A stretch of 64,000 bases of DNA from Desertibacillus haloalkaliphilus (GCF_019039105.1 NZ_JAHPIV010000006.1:124001-188000), one strand, 5' to 3'; positions 1-11,844 are shown, counted from the first letter of the stretch. The notes: a model not told the origin generated them from the sequence alone. Made by a program: numbers and translations.

Positions 1-1148
1 AACAGTTTGGTCGGGATCATCTCGTAATGAAACGTCGTCAAAGCGATATATACAGCTGGTAAGAATATGGCAACTGATAAAAAGATAAAACGAACCCAGC
101 GTAAGAAAATCGAAATATAAAAACGACTATAATAATCCTCACTTGCCTGAAATAGCTGCCAAAACGTTACTGGCATTACCATTGCAAAGGGTGTACCATC
201 GATTAAGATCGCGACTCGCCCTTCTAACAAGTTCGCCGCAACGGTATCCGGTCGTTCTGTGATTTGAATTTGTGGAAACAAACTTGATGGATTGTCTTCA
301 ATTAACTCCTCGATATAACCACTTTCAAGCACCCCATCGATCTCAATCCGGTCAAGACGACGTTGCACCTCATCGACAAGTTCTTGGCTAGCAAGGCCAT
401 CTAAATAAGCAACAACTAATTTCGTTTGCGTTTCTGTCCCTACCTTTCGATTAAGGTATTTTAAATTTTTCGTCCGTAGCTTTCGACGTAGGAGAGCAAT
501 ACTTGTTGCTAAATTTTCATTAAACCCTTCCCGTGGCCCCCGAATACTTGATTCTGTTTCTGGCTCTGTAATTCCACGCGTTTCAAAACCGTTTGCTTCA
601 AATAAAATCGCTTCATTGATGCCATCAACAACTAACGCCGTATTACCGCTAACAACTTCATCAACGATATCTTCGATGAACGTCTTCTTTGAGATCTCCG
701 CGATTGATACGAGCTGTTCCTCAATTGTCGCAATGGTTACGTCTTTACCTTCATACTCATACAATTCATGAATCGCATGAAACTCTAGACTCGCCGTATC
801 GACAAGCCCATCAATAAAAATGAGATACGCATATTTCGGACCAATTTTCAGCTTACGAAAAACGACATCTGAGCAGTCTTTCAGCTTTTTTTCTAAATTG
901 GTCTTATTTTTCACTATATCAACACCAAGCGGCTGCTTGAATATTGGCTTTTTAATATGTAAACACCTCGCTTTGCCGAGACTACTAAAAAAGACCAGCT
1001 CCCCTTTTGAATTGCACTTGATCAAAGCCACTGAAACATCCGTCTTTCTACAGCGGCTTCCCTTTCTGAGGATGTATTTGTTATCATCTCCAAAGCAAGG
1101 TAGCTTATCCATAAAAATGTCAGCATAACTGCAACTTAGAATCCTCAT
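1..1148 (-). CDS. GerA-family spore germination protein, partial (3' end outside window)
   Basis: The minus strand encodes a spore germinant-receptor A subunit whose C-terminus runs off the left edge. The visible part contains family hallmarks: GPREGFNENLATSIALLRR, SGYIEELIEDNPSSLFPQ, TERPDTVAANLLEG, then the first hydrophobic segments (SIFLRWVRFIFLSVAIFLPAVYI). It closely resembles the GerA protein encoded at 32785-34383. GerA subunits sit in the inner membrane of the spore and work with B and C subunits. The start is uncertain. The frame is open back to about 1199, so ATG at 1148 or 1112 would add about 60-80 residues before the usual GerA beginning (KKPIFKQPLGVDIVKNK); GTG at 914 is another option. 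No convincing ribosome site marks any of them. Family assignment is secure; the start is not. Confidence 0.85.
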   Translation of the reverse strand, partial: MRILSCSYADIFMDKLPCFGDDNKYILRKGSRCRKTDVSVALIKCNSKGELVFFSSLGKARCLHIKKPIFKQPLGVDIVKNKTNLEKKLKDCSDVVFRKLKIGPKYAYLIFIDGLVDTASLEFHAIHELYEYEGKDVTIATIEEQLVSIAEISKKTFIEDIVDEVVSGNTALVVDGINEAILFEANGFETRGITEPETESSIRGPREGFNENLATSIALLRRKLRTKNLKYLNRKVGTETQTKLVVAYLDGLASQELVDEVQRRLDRIEIDGVLESGYIEELIEDNPSSLFPQIQITERPDTVAANLLEGRVAILIDGTPFAMVMPVTFWQLFQASEDYYSRFYISIFLRWVRFIFLSVAIFLPAVYIALTTFHYEMIPTKL

Positions 1149-1167
1149 TAATAAGCCAGTCCAACAC

Positions 1168-1217
1168 AAAAAAGATTGTTCCCAATAGGTAACAAATCAC
1201 CATTTTTGAGAACAATC
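1168..1217 (-). terminator. Rho-independent terminator after the DUF72 gene
   Basis: On the minus strand, GATTGTTC pairs with GAACAATC across a long AT-rich loop and is followed by TTTTTT. It lies directly after the stop codon of the DUF72 gene and separates it from the gerA-like gene. Confidence 0.65.
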
Positions 1218-1220
1218 CTT

Positions 1221-2069
1221 TTAAAATAAATCTAGCTGTCTTGGGGCCAGTCCCTCATATTCAATGCCGAGAAGCTCAATCAATTGCTTTGCATTGCCAG
1301 CCGCATCTCCCCCTGAATTGTTGTTAAACAAGACGTAGATATCTTCTGTTTGCTGTTGAAGCTGTTCGAGGTTTTTCTTCCATTCAAGCAATTCCTCTTC
1401 GTTATACTTATACAGATAACGAACATCCCGCCAATTGCCGGTGCCCGGGTCGTTCCAGCCGTACTGATTGCGTCCATGCATCCGAACTAAGCTGACGTTT
1501 GAATCTGTCGGCTTTAAAACGGTTGGCACAGAGCCACTCCCTGCTTGCGGTTCATCACAAATGCTGTGGATCCAACCCTCTTGCTCCATAAAAGCTAATG
1601 TTTTCTCCCGAAAGTTAGTTGAGAACCATGACTGATGGCGAAATTCTAACGCAGCTGGCAATCCCTCTAACTGCGCTTTACAATACCTCAACAACTGAAC
1701 ATGCTCTTTCTTACAATCGAACCACGGCGGAAACTGACAGAGCACCATCGCTAGCTTCCCGGTGCGAATGAGTGGCTCTAATGAATCAACAAACGCTTCG
1801 TACATCTGCTCACGCGAATCAAATGGACTTTGCCCACGATTATGACCGGTGATTCCCTGGTACGCTTTAACGATAAAACGAAAATCATCAGGCGTCTCAC
1901 GGACCCATTTTTCATAATTGCGGTGCGGCTGAACGGCGTAAAACGAAGCATCAACTTCAACGATTGGAAAGTGACCACTGTACGATTTAAGCTTTTCCTG
2001 TTGACTGCCATCACTCGTATAAAGGTCATCATGGTCTCCCCAGCCAGTCAAACCAATATAAATCATCAC
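1221..2069 (-). CDS. DUF72 (YecE-like) family protein
   Basis: A 282-residue soluble protein that begins MMIYIGLTGWGDHDDLY, the typical opening strand of the DUF72 family, a TIM-barrel-like fold. Family-type motifs visible are SGHFPIVEVDASFYA, FRFIVKAYQGITGH, LVRMHGRNQYGWN and a C-terminal YVLFNNNSGGDAAGNAKQL. Length is normal for the family. The biochemical activity of DUF72 proteins is not established, so no function is claimed. It is a single-gene unit with its own terminator. The upstream 295 bases carry TAACCACTAACTA-like low-complexity repeats rather than an obvious promoter. Confidence 0.88.
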   Translation of the reverse strand: MMIYIGLTGWGDHDDLYTSDGSQQEKLKSYSGHFPIVEVDASFYAVQPHRNYEKWVRETPDDFRFIVKAYQGITGHNRGQSPFDSREQMYEAFVDSLEPLIRTGKLAMVLCQFPPWFDCKKEHVQLLRYCKAQLEGLPAALEFRHQSWFSTNFREKTLAFMEQEGWIHSICDEPQAGSGSVPTVLKPTDSNVSLVRMHGRNQYGWNDPGTGNWRDVRYLYKYNEEELLEWKKNLEQLQQQTEDIYVLFNNNSGGDAAGNAKQLIELLGIEYEGLAPRQLDLF

Positions 2070-2084
2070 TGTACTCCTTTCTAC

Positions 2085-2300
2085 TTAGTTGGTTAGGGGG
2101 GTGAGCAACTCACGGAGGCATCTTTTACTCCAATGTTTTCCTAATGACTAATGGCTAACTTAAGTTGGGTAGTTTGGTAGGCTTCGGGCAGCTCTTTGCT
2201 GCACTGTTCACCCTAATGTTTTCCTAACAACTAACTACTAACCACTAACCGACTAATCCCTAACCACTAATTACTAAAATGTGGTTTAAATTCCTCTAAC
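2085..2300. repeat. ACTAACCACTAA-type low-complexity repeats
   Basis: The gap between the divergent DUF72 and aminotransferase genes holds two diverged copies of a block containing CAATGTTTTCCTAA followed by runs of CTAAC/ACTAAC units (for example CTAACTACTAACCACTAACC). The same unit in reverse complement (GTTAGTGG) recurs at 16010-16035 and 57308-57376. No coding potential was seen. Confidence 0.6.
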
Positions 2301-2364
2301 CTAGAATAGATATGTATTGATGTTCACTGCTTCCTGAAATACTTCGGTAAGGGGGTTTTTTAAT

Positions 2365-3720
2365 ATGGATAAAGAGCAAATTCAATTTTATCACGAGAAA
2401 GACCAAAAAAACATCTGGCACGGGATGCGTCCAGCGAAAGTAAAGCAATCACTAATCGCTGCAAAAGCTGATGGCGCTTGGGTGACCGATATTGAGGGAA
2501 ATCGGTATTTAGATGGGATGGCGGGGCTATGGTCTGTCAATGCTGGGTACGGCAGAAAAGAGATTGCTGAAGCTGCTTACGCGCAAATGCTTGAAATGCC
2601 TTTTTACCCGCTCATGCAAAGTCACACAGCAGCCATTGAATTAAGTGAAAAATTGAATGAATGGCTTGATGATGATTATGTCTACTTTTTTTCTAACAGC
2701 GGTTCAGAGGCGAATGAAACAGCCTTTAAACTCGTCCGTCAATATTACGAACAAAAAGGGGAACCAAACCGACACAAATTCATCTCTCGTTATCGCTCTT
2801 ATCACGGCAATACGATCGCAACATTAGCCGCCACTGGGCAAGCCCAACGGAAGTATAAATATGAACCACTTGCACCAGGCTTTTTACATGTCTCCCCACC
2901 AGATTGCTATCGCTGTCCATTTGGAAAGACAAAGGACAGTTGTAACCTCGAATGCGCATCAGAAATCGAGCGAACGATGACGTGGGAACTAGATGATACA
3001 GTAGCTGCAGTGATTATGGAACCGGTCATCACTGGTGGCGGTATCCTCGTTCCTCATGACGATTATATGAAAAAAGTTCGCGAGATTTGCGATGAGCACG
3101 GTGCCTTATTGATTTCTGATGAAGTTATTTGCGGATTCGGGCGCACAGGGAAAAAGCTTGGGTATATGAACTACGACGTAAAGCCGGACATTATTACGAT
3201 GGCTAAAGGACTCACAAGCTCTTACCTCCCTCTATCAGCAACCGCAGTAAAACGAGAGATCTATGAGGCTTTCCAAGGCGAAGACAAACACGACCACTTC
3301 CGCCATGTCAACACATTCGGCGGTCACCCTGCAAGCTGTATCGTTGCGATCAAAAACTTAGAAATTCTTGAGAGCGAAAAGCTCGTCGAACGCTCGGCCG
3401 AACTCGGTGAACGCCTGCTCGATGAGATGAGCGAGCTAAAAGATCTTCCACAAGTAGGTGATATCCGCGGAAAAGGCTTGCTCCTTGGCATTGAACTCGT
3501 TAAAGATAAGCAAACAAAACAACCAGCCGATGAAGACCTCCTAAAACGCATCGTCGCTGCCTGTAAACAACATGGTCTCATTATCAGTAAAACGTCTGAC
3601 ACCGTCGCCGGATTCAACAACATCCTAACCCTCTCTCCACCACTATCAATCACAGACGACGACTTCACTTTCATCGTTAAAACAATGAAAGACGCAATCA
3701 AATCAGAACTCGGAAGCTAA
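2365..3720 (+). CDS. class III PLP-dependent aminotransferase
   Basis: A 451-residue fold-type I, class III transaminase (omega-amino acid:pyruvate / aspartate aminotransferase family). It moves an amino group between an amino donor and a keto acid; the exact substrate cannot be read from sequence. Visible motifs: substrate-side GMAGLWSVNAGYG near the N-terminus, the cofactor phosphate motif NSGSEANETAFK near residue 111, ISRYRSYHGNT near 140, the aspartate motif LLISDEVICGFGRTGK near 249-263, and the PLP Schiff-base lysine in ITMAKGLTSSY at K281. A CYRCPFG...CNLEC cluster at about 182-197 is typical of this subgroup. The ribosome site AAGGGGG lies about nine bases before ATG. It is monocistronic and divergent from the DUF72 gene. 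Confidence 0.93.
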   Translation: MDKEQIQFYHEKDQKNIWHGMRPAKVKQSLIAAKADGAWVTDIEGNRYLDGMAGLWSVNAGYGRKEIAEAAYAQMLEMPFYPLMQSHTAAIELSEKLNEWLDDDYVYFFSNSGSEANETAFKLVRQYYEQKGEPNRHKFISRYRSYHGNTIATLAATGQAQRKYKYEPLAPGFLHVSPPDCYRCPFGKTKDSCNLECASEIERTMTWELDDTVAAVIMEPVITGGGILVPHDDYMKKVREICDEHGALLISDEVICGFGRTGKKLGYMNYDVKPDIITMAKGLTSSYLPLSATAVKREIYEAFQGEDKHDHFRHVNTFGGHPASCIVAIKNLEILESEKLVERSAELGERLLDEMSELKDLPQVGDIRGKGLLLGIELVKDKQTKQPADEDLLKRIVAACKQHGLIISKTSDTVAGFNNILTLSPPLSITDDDFTFIVKTMKDAIKSELGS

Positions 3721-3848
3721 CTGATTGAAAGCACAATTTAACCAGGGTCCCCCCTTTGCTCAAAACTTAGAGGGGCCCCAGGCAAATTTTTTAAAACGTC
3801 ATCAAACTGCAACGTACCCTAGATGAAGAAAGGAAGATTGCGATTGCC

Positions 3849-4172
3849 ATGAATGATTATCCCCAAGCTGTTATCGACAAACTAGAAAGCATTAAGGAAG
3901 AAGGTGGGATTGAACGCTACACAGACCAGCGCCACACCTATATCATCCTCGCACTCGGCATGCGTCCAACTGGAGGGTATAGCATCGAAGTTACGAGCAT
4001 TCGAGAAAAAAACGACAAAGTCGTCATCCAGGCTCGCGAAATCGCCCCTGGTCCTTATGACTTCGTCACCCAAGTGATCACCTATCCAACGAAAGTTGTC
4101 AAGTTAGATCGCACAACCTTACCCGTCTTAGTCATTTGGCGAAATGGCCAACAAGAAGCTACCCTCGTCTAG
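3849..4172 (+). CDS. PrcB-like C-terminal domain protein
   Basis: A 107-residue protein with a predicted all-beta core. The segment ILALGMRPTGGYSIEVTSI matches the G-x-(K/R)-P-T-GGY signature of the PrcB C-terminal domain, which takes its name from a subunit of a surface protease complex. There is no signal peptide or membrane segment in the assigned frame, so it appears cytoplasmic, unlike longer secreted members. It starts 128 bases after the aminotransferase, preceded by GAAAGGAAG-like ribosome-site sequence. Role in this organism is unknown; the domain call rests on the motif alone. Confidence 0.7.
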   Translation: MNDYPQAVIDKLESIKEEGGIERYTDQRHTYIILALGMRPTGGYSIEVTSIREKNDKVVIQAREIAPGPYDFVTQVITYPTKVVKLDRTTLPVLVIWRNGQQEATLV

Positions 4173-4189
4173 CCACCGTCCACCTCAGG

Positions 4190-4220
4190 CACAATATGTC
4201 TTTGTCTTTTTATTGTGCCT
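4190..4220. other. intergenic hairpin after the PrcB-like gene
   Basis: AGGCACAATA and TATTGTGCCT form a 10-bp inverted repeat separated by a T-rich loop, just after the PrcB-like stop codon. There is no strong T-tail on either strand, so it may be a weak terminator or an RNA 3'-end stabiliser. Confidence 0.45.
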
Positions 4221-4234
4221 AAACGAGGTGCTTA

Positions 4235-4405
4235 GGCTGACTTATCGGACAACCTTTTTGCTAGCGCACTCCGGGGCCCTTTACCCTTCAACGATATAGC
4301 TGATCTTCAGAAGGGACCTATCCCTCTAACTCAATCTAAGGCAGCGCGAGTAAGACTACTTCAATGACTTACCCTCCTTGCTGGCGCACTCCGACCCTTT
4401 ACCCA
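4235..4405. repeat. diverged copies of the GCGCACTCCG / GCGAGTAAG repeat family
   Basis: Two copies of TTGCTxGCGCACTCCG plus GGCAGCGCGAGTAAGACTAC flank a segment with CTTCAGAAGGGACCTATCCC. The order and spacing match, with divergence, the 120-bp tandem repeat at 62031-62271 (GGCGGTGCGAGTAAGCG ... CGCGCACTCCGCCCC). It occupies the gap between two convergent genes. Confidence 0.55.
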
Positions 4406-5181
4406 AACCGCCAAACACTATGACTTAAATTTCGATATCGAAAACTCCGATGAAGCAAGCTCGCTTTTTGCTCATCTGACGCTGCTCCCATCGCATAAAA
4501 AATCGGCACAAAATGCTCGACTCCAAATGACGGTACAGCCATCTGCGCAGACGGTGCTTGCTCTCGGTAGGCAAACAGCGCATCAAGATCCCATTTTAAA
4601 AGCTTCTCTTCTAACCACTGATCAAACTGAACTGCCCATGTATCAACGACACCATCATCTTGCCCCATATTAACAACGCCAAGATTATGAACGGTACCAC
4701 CACTACCAACGATTAATACATCCTTTTCTCGTAGCTCCGCCAGTGACTGTCCGATCTCATACTGACTACGAGGATCGAGGTGCGGATTCACTGACATCGA
4801 TATGACCGGAATATCTACTTCTGGATACATGAGTTTCAGCACAACCCATGCACCATGATCTAAGCCGCGCTTCGGGTCAACTTCATAACTTATGCCATGC
4901 TGTTGAAAACGATCAATAATCTCTTTTGTGAGTGTCGGCTCCCCTTTTGCAGGATACTTCATTTCGAATAACTCTTGAGGAAAGCCACCAAAATCGTAAA
5001 TCGTATCAAATGTCTCAACATCACTTACTTTTTGAGTGAGCGACTCCCAATGGGCTGAAAATAAGACAATTGCTTTTGGACGTGGCAGTTCATCAGCTAC
5101 CTGTTTTAAATATCTCGTGTATTCATTATTTTCAAGTGCTAATAACGGTGCTCCATGTGCAACAAACAAAGATGGCATCAT
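4399..5181 (-). CDS. LigB-type class III extradiol ring-cleavage dioxygenase (DODA/YgiD-like)
   Basis: A 260-residue metal-dependent dioxygenase of the LigB fold. Candidate metal and catalytic histidines are visible in FVAHGAPLLA near the N-terminus, VLFSAHWES near residue 50, GLDHGAWVVL near 115-120 and VGSGGTVHNLG near 165. Family members open catechol-type rings; bacterial YgiD-like homologues act on DOPA in vitro, and the natural substrate here is unknown. The start at 5181 (MMPSLFVAHGAP) is chosen because AAAGGAG lies 12 bases upstream and the family begins there; an open frame extends to 5274 but runs into repeats. Its 5' flank carries the 52-bp hairpin array. Confidence 0.88.
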   Translation of the reverse strand: MMPSLFVAHGAPLLALENNEYTRYLKQVADELPRPKAIVLFSAHWESLTQKVSDVETFDTIYDFGGFPQELFEMKYPAKGEPTLTKEIIDRFQQHGISYEVDPKRGLDHGAWVVLKLMYPEVDIPVISMSVNPHLDPRSQYEIGQSLAELREKDVLIVGSGGTVHNLGVVNMGQDDGVVDTWAVQFDQWLEEKLLKWDLDALFAYREQAPSAQMAVPSFGVEHFVPIFYAMGAASDEQKASLLHRSFRYRNLSHSVWRFG

Positions 5182-5264
5182 TTTGAATTGAATCTCCTTT
5201 CGGTTCACTGCTTTTTCTTGATTATACCGAAATATCGGTGGGCTTGTACAACAAACGGCTCTTG

Positions 5265-5525
5265 TGAAGGACATTTCACATGGCTCTCACTCTTATTTTG
5301 TCCTTCATTACACCGATGAAGGACATTTCTCTCGACTCCTACCCTCAGTTTGTCCTTCATTACACCCATGAAGGACATTTCTCATGATTTTCACTCTCAT
5401 TTTGTCCTTCATAACATCGATGAAGGACATTTCTCATCTCTTTCACTCTCTGTTTGTCCTTCATAACCGCCATCAAAGACATTACCCTCTACTTCTGCTC
5501 TCATCTTGTCCCTCATCACACCCGA
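5265..5525. repeat. 52-bp tandem repeat array with internal hairpins, about five units
   Basis: TGAAGGACATT begins at 5265, 5317, 5369 and 5421, and a degenerate copy (CAAAGACATT) at 5473, giving an exact 52-bp period. Each junction contains GTCCTTCAT - TACACCG-like loop - ATGAAGGAC, a 9-bp stem, so the array can fold into four successive hairpins. The last unit is decayed. It lies between the end of sufB and the start of the LigB gene. No convincing protein is encoded. Confidence 0.9.
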
Positions 5526-5594
5526 TGCCCTCACGGAGCCTCATCGTCGTCTCCTCCGCTATTTTACCTCATATCCGCCTCTGCACTCCCAACC

Positions 5595-5624
5595 CAAAAA
5601 AAAGCACCGCATAACGCGGTGCTT
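5595..5624 (-). terminator. terminator of the suf operon
   Basis: Minus-strand hairpin AAGCACCGC - GTTAT - GCGGTGCTT followed by a run of T, a few bases after the sufB stop codon. Confidence 0.9.
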
Positions 5625-5630
5625 CATTCC

Positions 5631-7028
5631 TTAACCGATTGAACCTTCCATTTCGAATTTGATGAGGCGGTTCATTTCTACGGCATATTCCATTGGTAGT
5701 TCTTTTGTGAATGGCTCGATGAATCCCATAACGATCATCTCTGTTGCTTCTTGCTCAGAAATACCGCGGCTCATCAAGTAGAATAATTGATCTTCAGATA
5801 CTTTTGAAACCGTCGCTTCGTGCTCAAGCGTAATGTTGTTGTTTAGAATCTCATTGTACGGAATTGTATCTGATGTTGATTCGTTATCCATGATTAACGT
5901 ATCACACTCAATCTTAGATTTTGACCCTTCAGATTTGCGTCCGAAGTGTGCAATCCCACGGTACGTAACTTTACCACCGTGTTTTGAGATTGATTTCGAT
6001 ACGATTGTTGATGAACAGTTTGGCGCAAGGTGTAATACTTTCGCACCAGCATCTTGGTGCTGTCCTTTACCTGCAATCGCAATCGAAAGGATCGTACCTT
6101 TTGCACCTTCACCTTTCATAATAACCGCTGGGTATTTCATCGTTACTTTTGAACCGATGTTACCGTCAACCCATTCCATTGTTGCATTTTCATAAGCAAC
6201 GGCACGCTTTGTAACAAGGTTGAAAATGTTTGGTGCCCAGTTTTGGATCGTTGTGTAACGGCAGTATGCATCTTTGTTAACGATGATCTCAACAACCGCA
6301 CTGTGTAGTGAGTTTGTTGAGTAAACCGGCGCCGTACAGCCCTCAACATAGTGAACAGAGCTATCTTCATCAGCGATGATTAACGTACGCTCGAATTGCC
6401 CCATGTTTTCAGAGTTAATACGGAAATACGCTTGTAGAGGTGTATCTGTCTTCACACCTTTTGGTACGTAGATGAATGATCCACCAGACCAAACCGCAGA
6501 GTTTAATGCCGCAAACTTGTTATCTGACGGAGGAATCACTGTACCGAAGTACTCACGGAAAATTTCTTCGTGCTCTTTTAGCGCTGTATCTGTATCTGTG
6601 AAAAGAATACCTTTTTCTTCAAGGTCCTCTTGCATGTTGTGGTAAACAACCTCAGACTCATATTGCGCAGATACCCCAGCAAGATACTTCTGCTCTGCTT
6701 CAGGAATCCCTAACTTATCAAATGTGTTCTTAATTTCCTCAGGAACTTCATCCCAAGATTTCTCTGATTTCTCAGATGGCTTAACGTAGTACGTGATGTC
6801 GTCAAAGTCTAATTCAGCAAGGTCGCCGCCCCATTGTGGCATTGGCATTTTGTAGAATTGCTCTAATGACTTAAGACGGAACTCAAGCATCCACTCAGGC
6901 TCTTCCTTCATTTTTGAAATCTCTTCAACAATCTCACGAGTTAAGCCTCGCTTCGAACGGAAAATCGAAACGTCTTTATCAGCAAAACCATATTTATATT
7001 CTCCGATTTCCGGCATTTTCTTTGCCAT
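5631..7028 (-). CDS. sufB: Fe-S cluster assembly protein SufB
   Basis: A 465-residue SufB, the scaffold partner of SufC and SufD in the SUF iron-sulfur assembly complex in the cytoplasm. The beta-helix core carries SufB-type segments such as [62 protein letters not shown] and [21 protein letters not shown]. The start at 7028 ([11 protein letters not shown]) is supported by GGGAGG ten bases upstream and gives the usual Bacillus length; the frame is open 75 bases further upstream. It is the last gene of sufC-D-S-U-B, separated from sufU by 165 bases with no clear terminator. Confidence 0.97.
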   Translation of the reverse strand: MAKKMPEIGEYKYGFADKDVSIFRSKRGLTREIVEEISKMKEEPEWMLEFRLKSLEQFYKMPMPQWGGDLAELDFDDITYYVKPSEKSEKSWDEVPEEIKNTFDKLGIPEAEQKYLAGVSAQYESEVVYHNMQEDLEEKGILFTDTDTALKEHEEIFREYFGTVIPPSDNKFAALNSAVWSGGSFIYVPKGVKTDTPLQAYFRINSENMGQFERTLIIADEDSSVHYVEGCTAPVYSTNSLHSAVVEIIVNKDAYCRYTTIQNWAPNIFNLVTKRAVAYENATMEWVDGNIGSKVTMKYPAVIMKGEGAKGTILSIAIAGKGQHQDAGAKVLHLAPNCSSTIVSKSISKHGGKVTYRGIAHFGRKSEGSKSKIECDTLIMDNESTSDTIPYNEILNNNITLEHEATVSKVSEDQLFYLMSRGISEQEATEMIVMGFIEPFTKELPMEYAVEMNRLIKFEMEGSIG

Positions 7029-7193
7029 GAGAAAACCTCCCTTTAAATGTTTGCATGCTTTTTTTAAAAGCTTGCCGACAGGTGAAGTTGGGTTGCTCTG
7101 CACTCAGTAGGAATGTCAGGGCAAATCAATCTTCATTTATACGAAGCTGATTAACCATCTTATCCTTAACCAGCCCCTTCTAAAAACGTACGC

Positions 7194-10154
<2,961 letters not shown>

Positions 10155-10172
10155 CGTAATCCTCCTTGCCGC

Positions 10173-10958
10173 TTACGCTTCTGTTTCGACTTTTTCGTCT
10201 TCGATTCCTAGTTCTTCCTTAATCCAATCGTAACCTTCTGCTTCTAGACGCTCAGCTAGTTCTGCTCCACCTGATTTTACGATGCGGCCTTGCATCATCA
10301 CGTGTACTTTGTCTGGTGTGATGTAGTTAAGTAGGCGTTGGTAGTGTGTAATGATTAAGCAACCAAAGTCATCGCTACGCATTTCATTGACACCTTTTGA
10401 TACAACTTTTAGGGCATCGATATCTAGACCTGAGTCAATTTCGTCTAAGATCGCAATTTTTGGTTCAAGCATAAGCAGTTGTAGAATTTCGTTACGCTTC
10501 TTCTCACCGCCAGAGAACCCTTCGTTTAGGTAACGTTGTGCAAACTGTTGATCCATTTCTAAAAGGTCCATTTTCTTATCCATTTGACGGATAAACTTCA
10601 TTAATGAGATTTCATCGCCTTCTTCACGCTTAGCATTGATTGCTGAACGAAGGAAGTCTGCATTTGTAATCCCACTAACTTCACTTGGGTATTGCATCGC
10701 AAGGAATAGTCCTGCTTGTGCACGCTCATCAACTTCCATTTCAAGTAGGTCTTCTCCATCAAACGTTACCTTACCGCTTGTGATTTCATACTTTGGATGG
10801 CCCATTAGCGCTGAAGCAAGTGTAGACTTACCTGTACCGTTCGGTCCCATGATCGCATGGATTTCGCCACCGTTTATTTCAAGGTTAAAATCTTTAAGGA
10901 TCTCTTTACCTTCAATAGCTACATGAAGATTCTCAATTTTTAAATTTGGTGCTGCCAT
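10173..10958 (-). CDS. sufC: Fe-S assembly ATPase SufC
   Basis: A 261-residue ABC-type ATPase of the SUF complex. Walker A is GPNGTGKST at 38-46, the signature is GFSGGEKKR, and Walker B is AILDEIDSGLDIDA. The start at 10958 (MAAPNLKIENL) is favoured because GGAGGT lies seven bases upstream; an ATG two codons earlier is too close to it. It is the first gene of the suf operon. Confidence 0.97.
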   Translation of the reverse strand: MAAPNLKIENLHVAIEGKEILKDFNLEINGGEIHAIMGPNGTGKSTLASALMGHPKYEITSGKVTFDGEDLLEMEVDERAQAGLFLAMQYPSEVSGITNADFLRSAINAKREEGDEISLMKFIRQMDKKMDLLEMDQQFAQRYLNEGFSGGEKKRNEILQLLMLEPKIAILDEIDSGLDIDALKVVSKGVNEMRSDDFGCLIITHYQRLLNYITPDKVHVMMQGRIVKSGGAELAERLEAEGYDWIKEELGIEDEKVETEA

Positions 10959-11450
10959 TCTCATTACCTCCAGTTATTAAACAATTTGCATTCCTTATAA
11001 TATAAACGTTGCATAGCACAACTGTTTATTCTCAATCTATTCTCATTACAATCTTATAACATATCAAAAATTTGTTCAAGGGATATAACAACATAAAAAA
11101 ACTTTTTATACACTTATGTTTAAAAAGTTGAAAATAGCGATTTTTCCTTTGTTTAGTTTCCCTTACTTTGACTATGTCATACGGAATTGCTGCGTCGTTT
11201 TACGGAATGAAGAAGAGACTCCTCCGTGATCGATACCCGGAATCAGTTTCCAATAAACGACCTTCCTCTATTTTCTTATACTTTGCGATAAATGTCTAAT
11301 CTTAATTGCACATGTCAGCTTACATATACCGTTTTTACTCCCATCTTCAATTAATCTCATCGTCCTTGCTCCATCTTTCTCCCTTTCTATCGTGGTCCCT
11401 GTGGCACTACACCATTCTACCCCGTGCGCGCGATCCGTCCCAATATATTC
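10959..11450. other. non-coding leader region upstream of the suf operon
   Basis: About 490 bases without a convincing gene. The part next to sufC is AT-rich; TTGTGC and TATAAG, 16 bases apart on the minus strand ending near 10990, are a possible promoter but a weak match. No Fur-like or other clear operator was recognised. Open frames on both strands here lack start signals or family character. Confidence 0.4.
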
Positions 11451-11480
11451 AAAAAGAGCCAGTAGCAGCTACTGACTCTT
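11451..11480 (-). terminator. terminator of the small gene at 11526
   Basis: Minus-strand hairpin AAGAGTCAGTAG - CTG - CTACTGGCTCTT followed by TTTTGAATAT, 46 bases after the stop of the 46-residue reading frame, supporting that a transcript ends here. Confidence 0.75.
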
Positions 11481-11525
11481 TCTCATCTCTATTTTCCCTC
11501 GTTATTGCTATAATCTTTGATTTAC

Positions 11526-11666
11526 CTACCGTGAAACTTGTGCAACCAAACGATTACATTGCTTGTAATCCTGCTCACGTGCTTTTTCGACTTTTAATCG
11601 TTGTTCAAGACTGCGGCTATATTCTGCATAACCGACTCCGTGTGACTGTTGCATTGCTTTTTCCAT
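11526..11666 (-). CDS. small charged protein, 46 aa, unknown
   Basis: A short frame beginning MEKAMQQSHGVGYAEYSRSL and ending NRLVAQVSR. It is rich in Glu, Lys, Arg and Gln and looks like an amphipathic helix, more protein-like than chance. A good minus-strand terminator lies 46 bases downstream. The weak point is the start: the only upstream purine run (GAGCGA) is a poor ribosome site. I do not recognise a family. It sits between sufC and yurZ. Confidence 0.45.
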   Translation of the reverse strand: MEKAMQQSHGVGYAEYSRSLEQRLKVEKAREQDYKQCNRLVAQVSR

Positions 11667-11844
11667 TTCGCTCGTATGAGCTACTTTTAACCTCTGGATA
11701 GTAAATCAATCCTTTCAAGAATTCTTTTTTCTTACACATATTATGATAGCACGGAGCACAGTCACGACCAATCGCGATTTTGTGTGATATATTCTCACAT
11801 ATACCGCTATAGATTGATTTGCTTATTATGAAAGGGGGCATTTA

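Noticed and set aside
5265-5525. 52-bp array as a CRISPR locus
   Set aside because: Whole units are similar, not just short repeats with unique spacers of constant size, and no cas genes are nearby.
5384-5614. Plus-strand frames across the 52-bp array
   Set aside because: They are repeat translations (Ser/His/Leu-rich) with no start signal or family.
11306-11701. 131-codon plus-strand frame upstream of suf
   Set aside because: It crosses the terminator hairpin at 11451-11480 and overlaps the more protein-like small minus-strand frame; composition is not gene-like.
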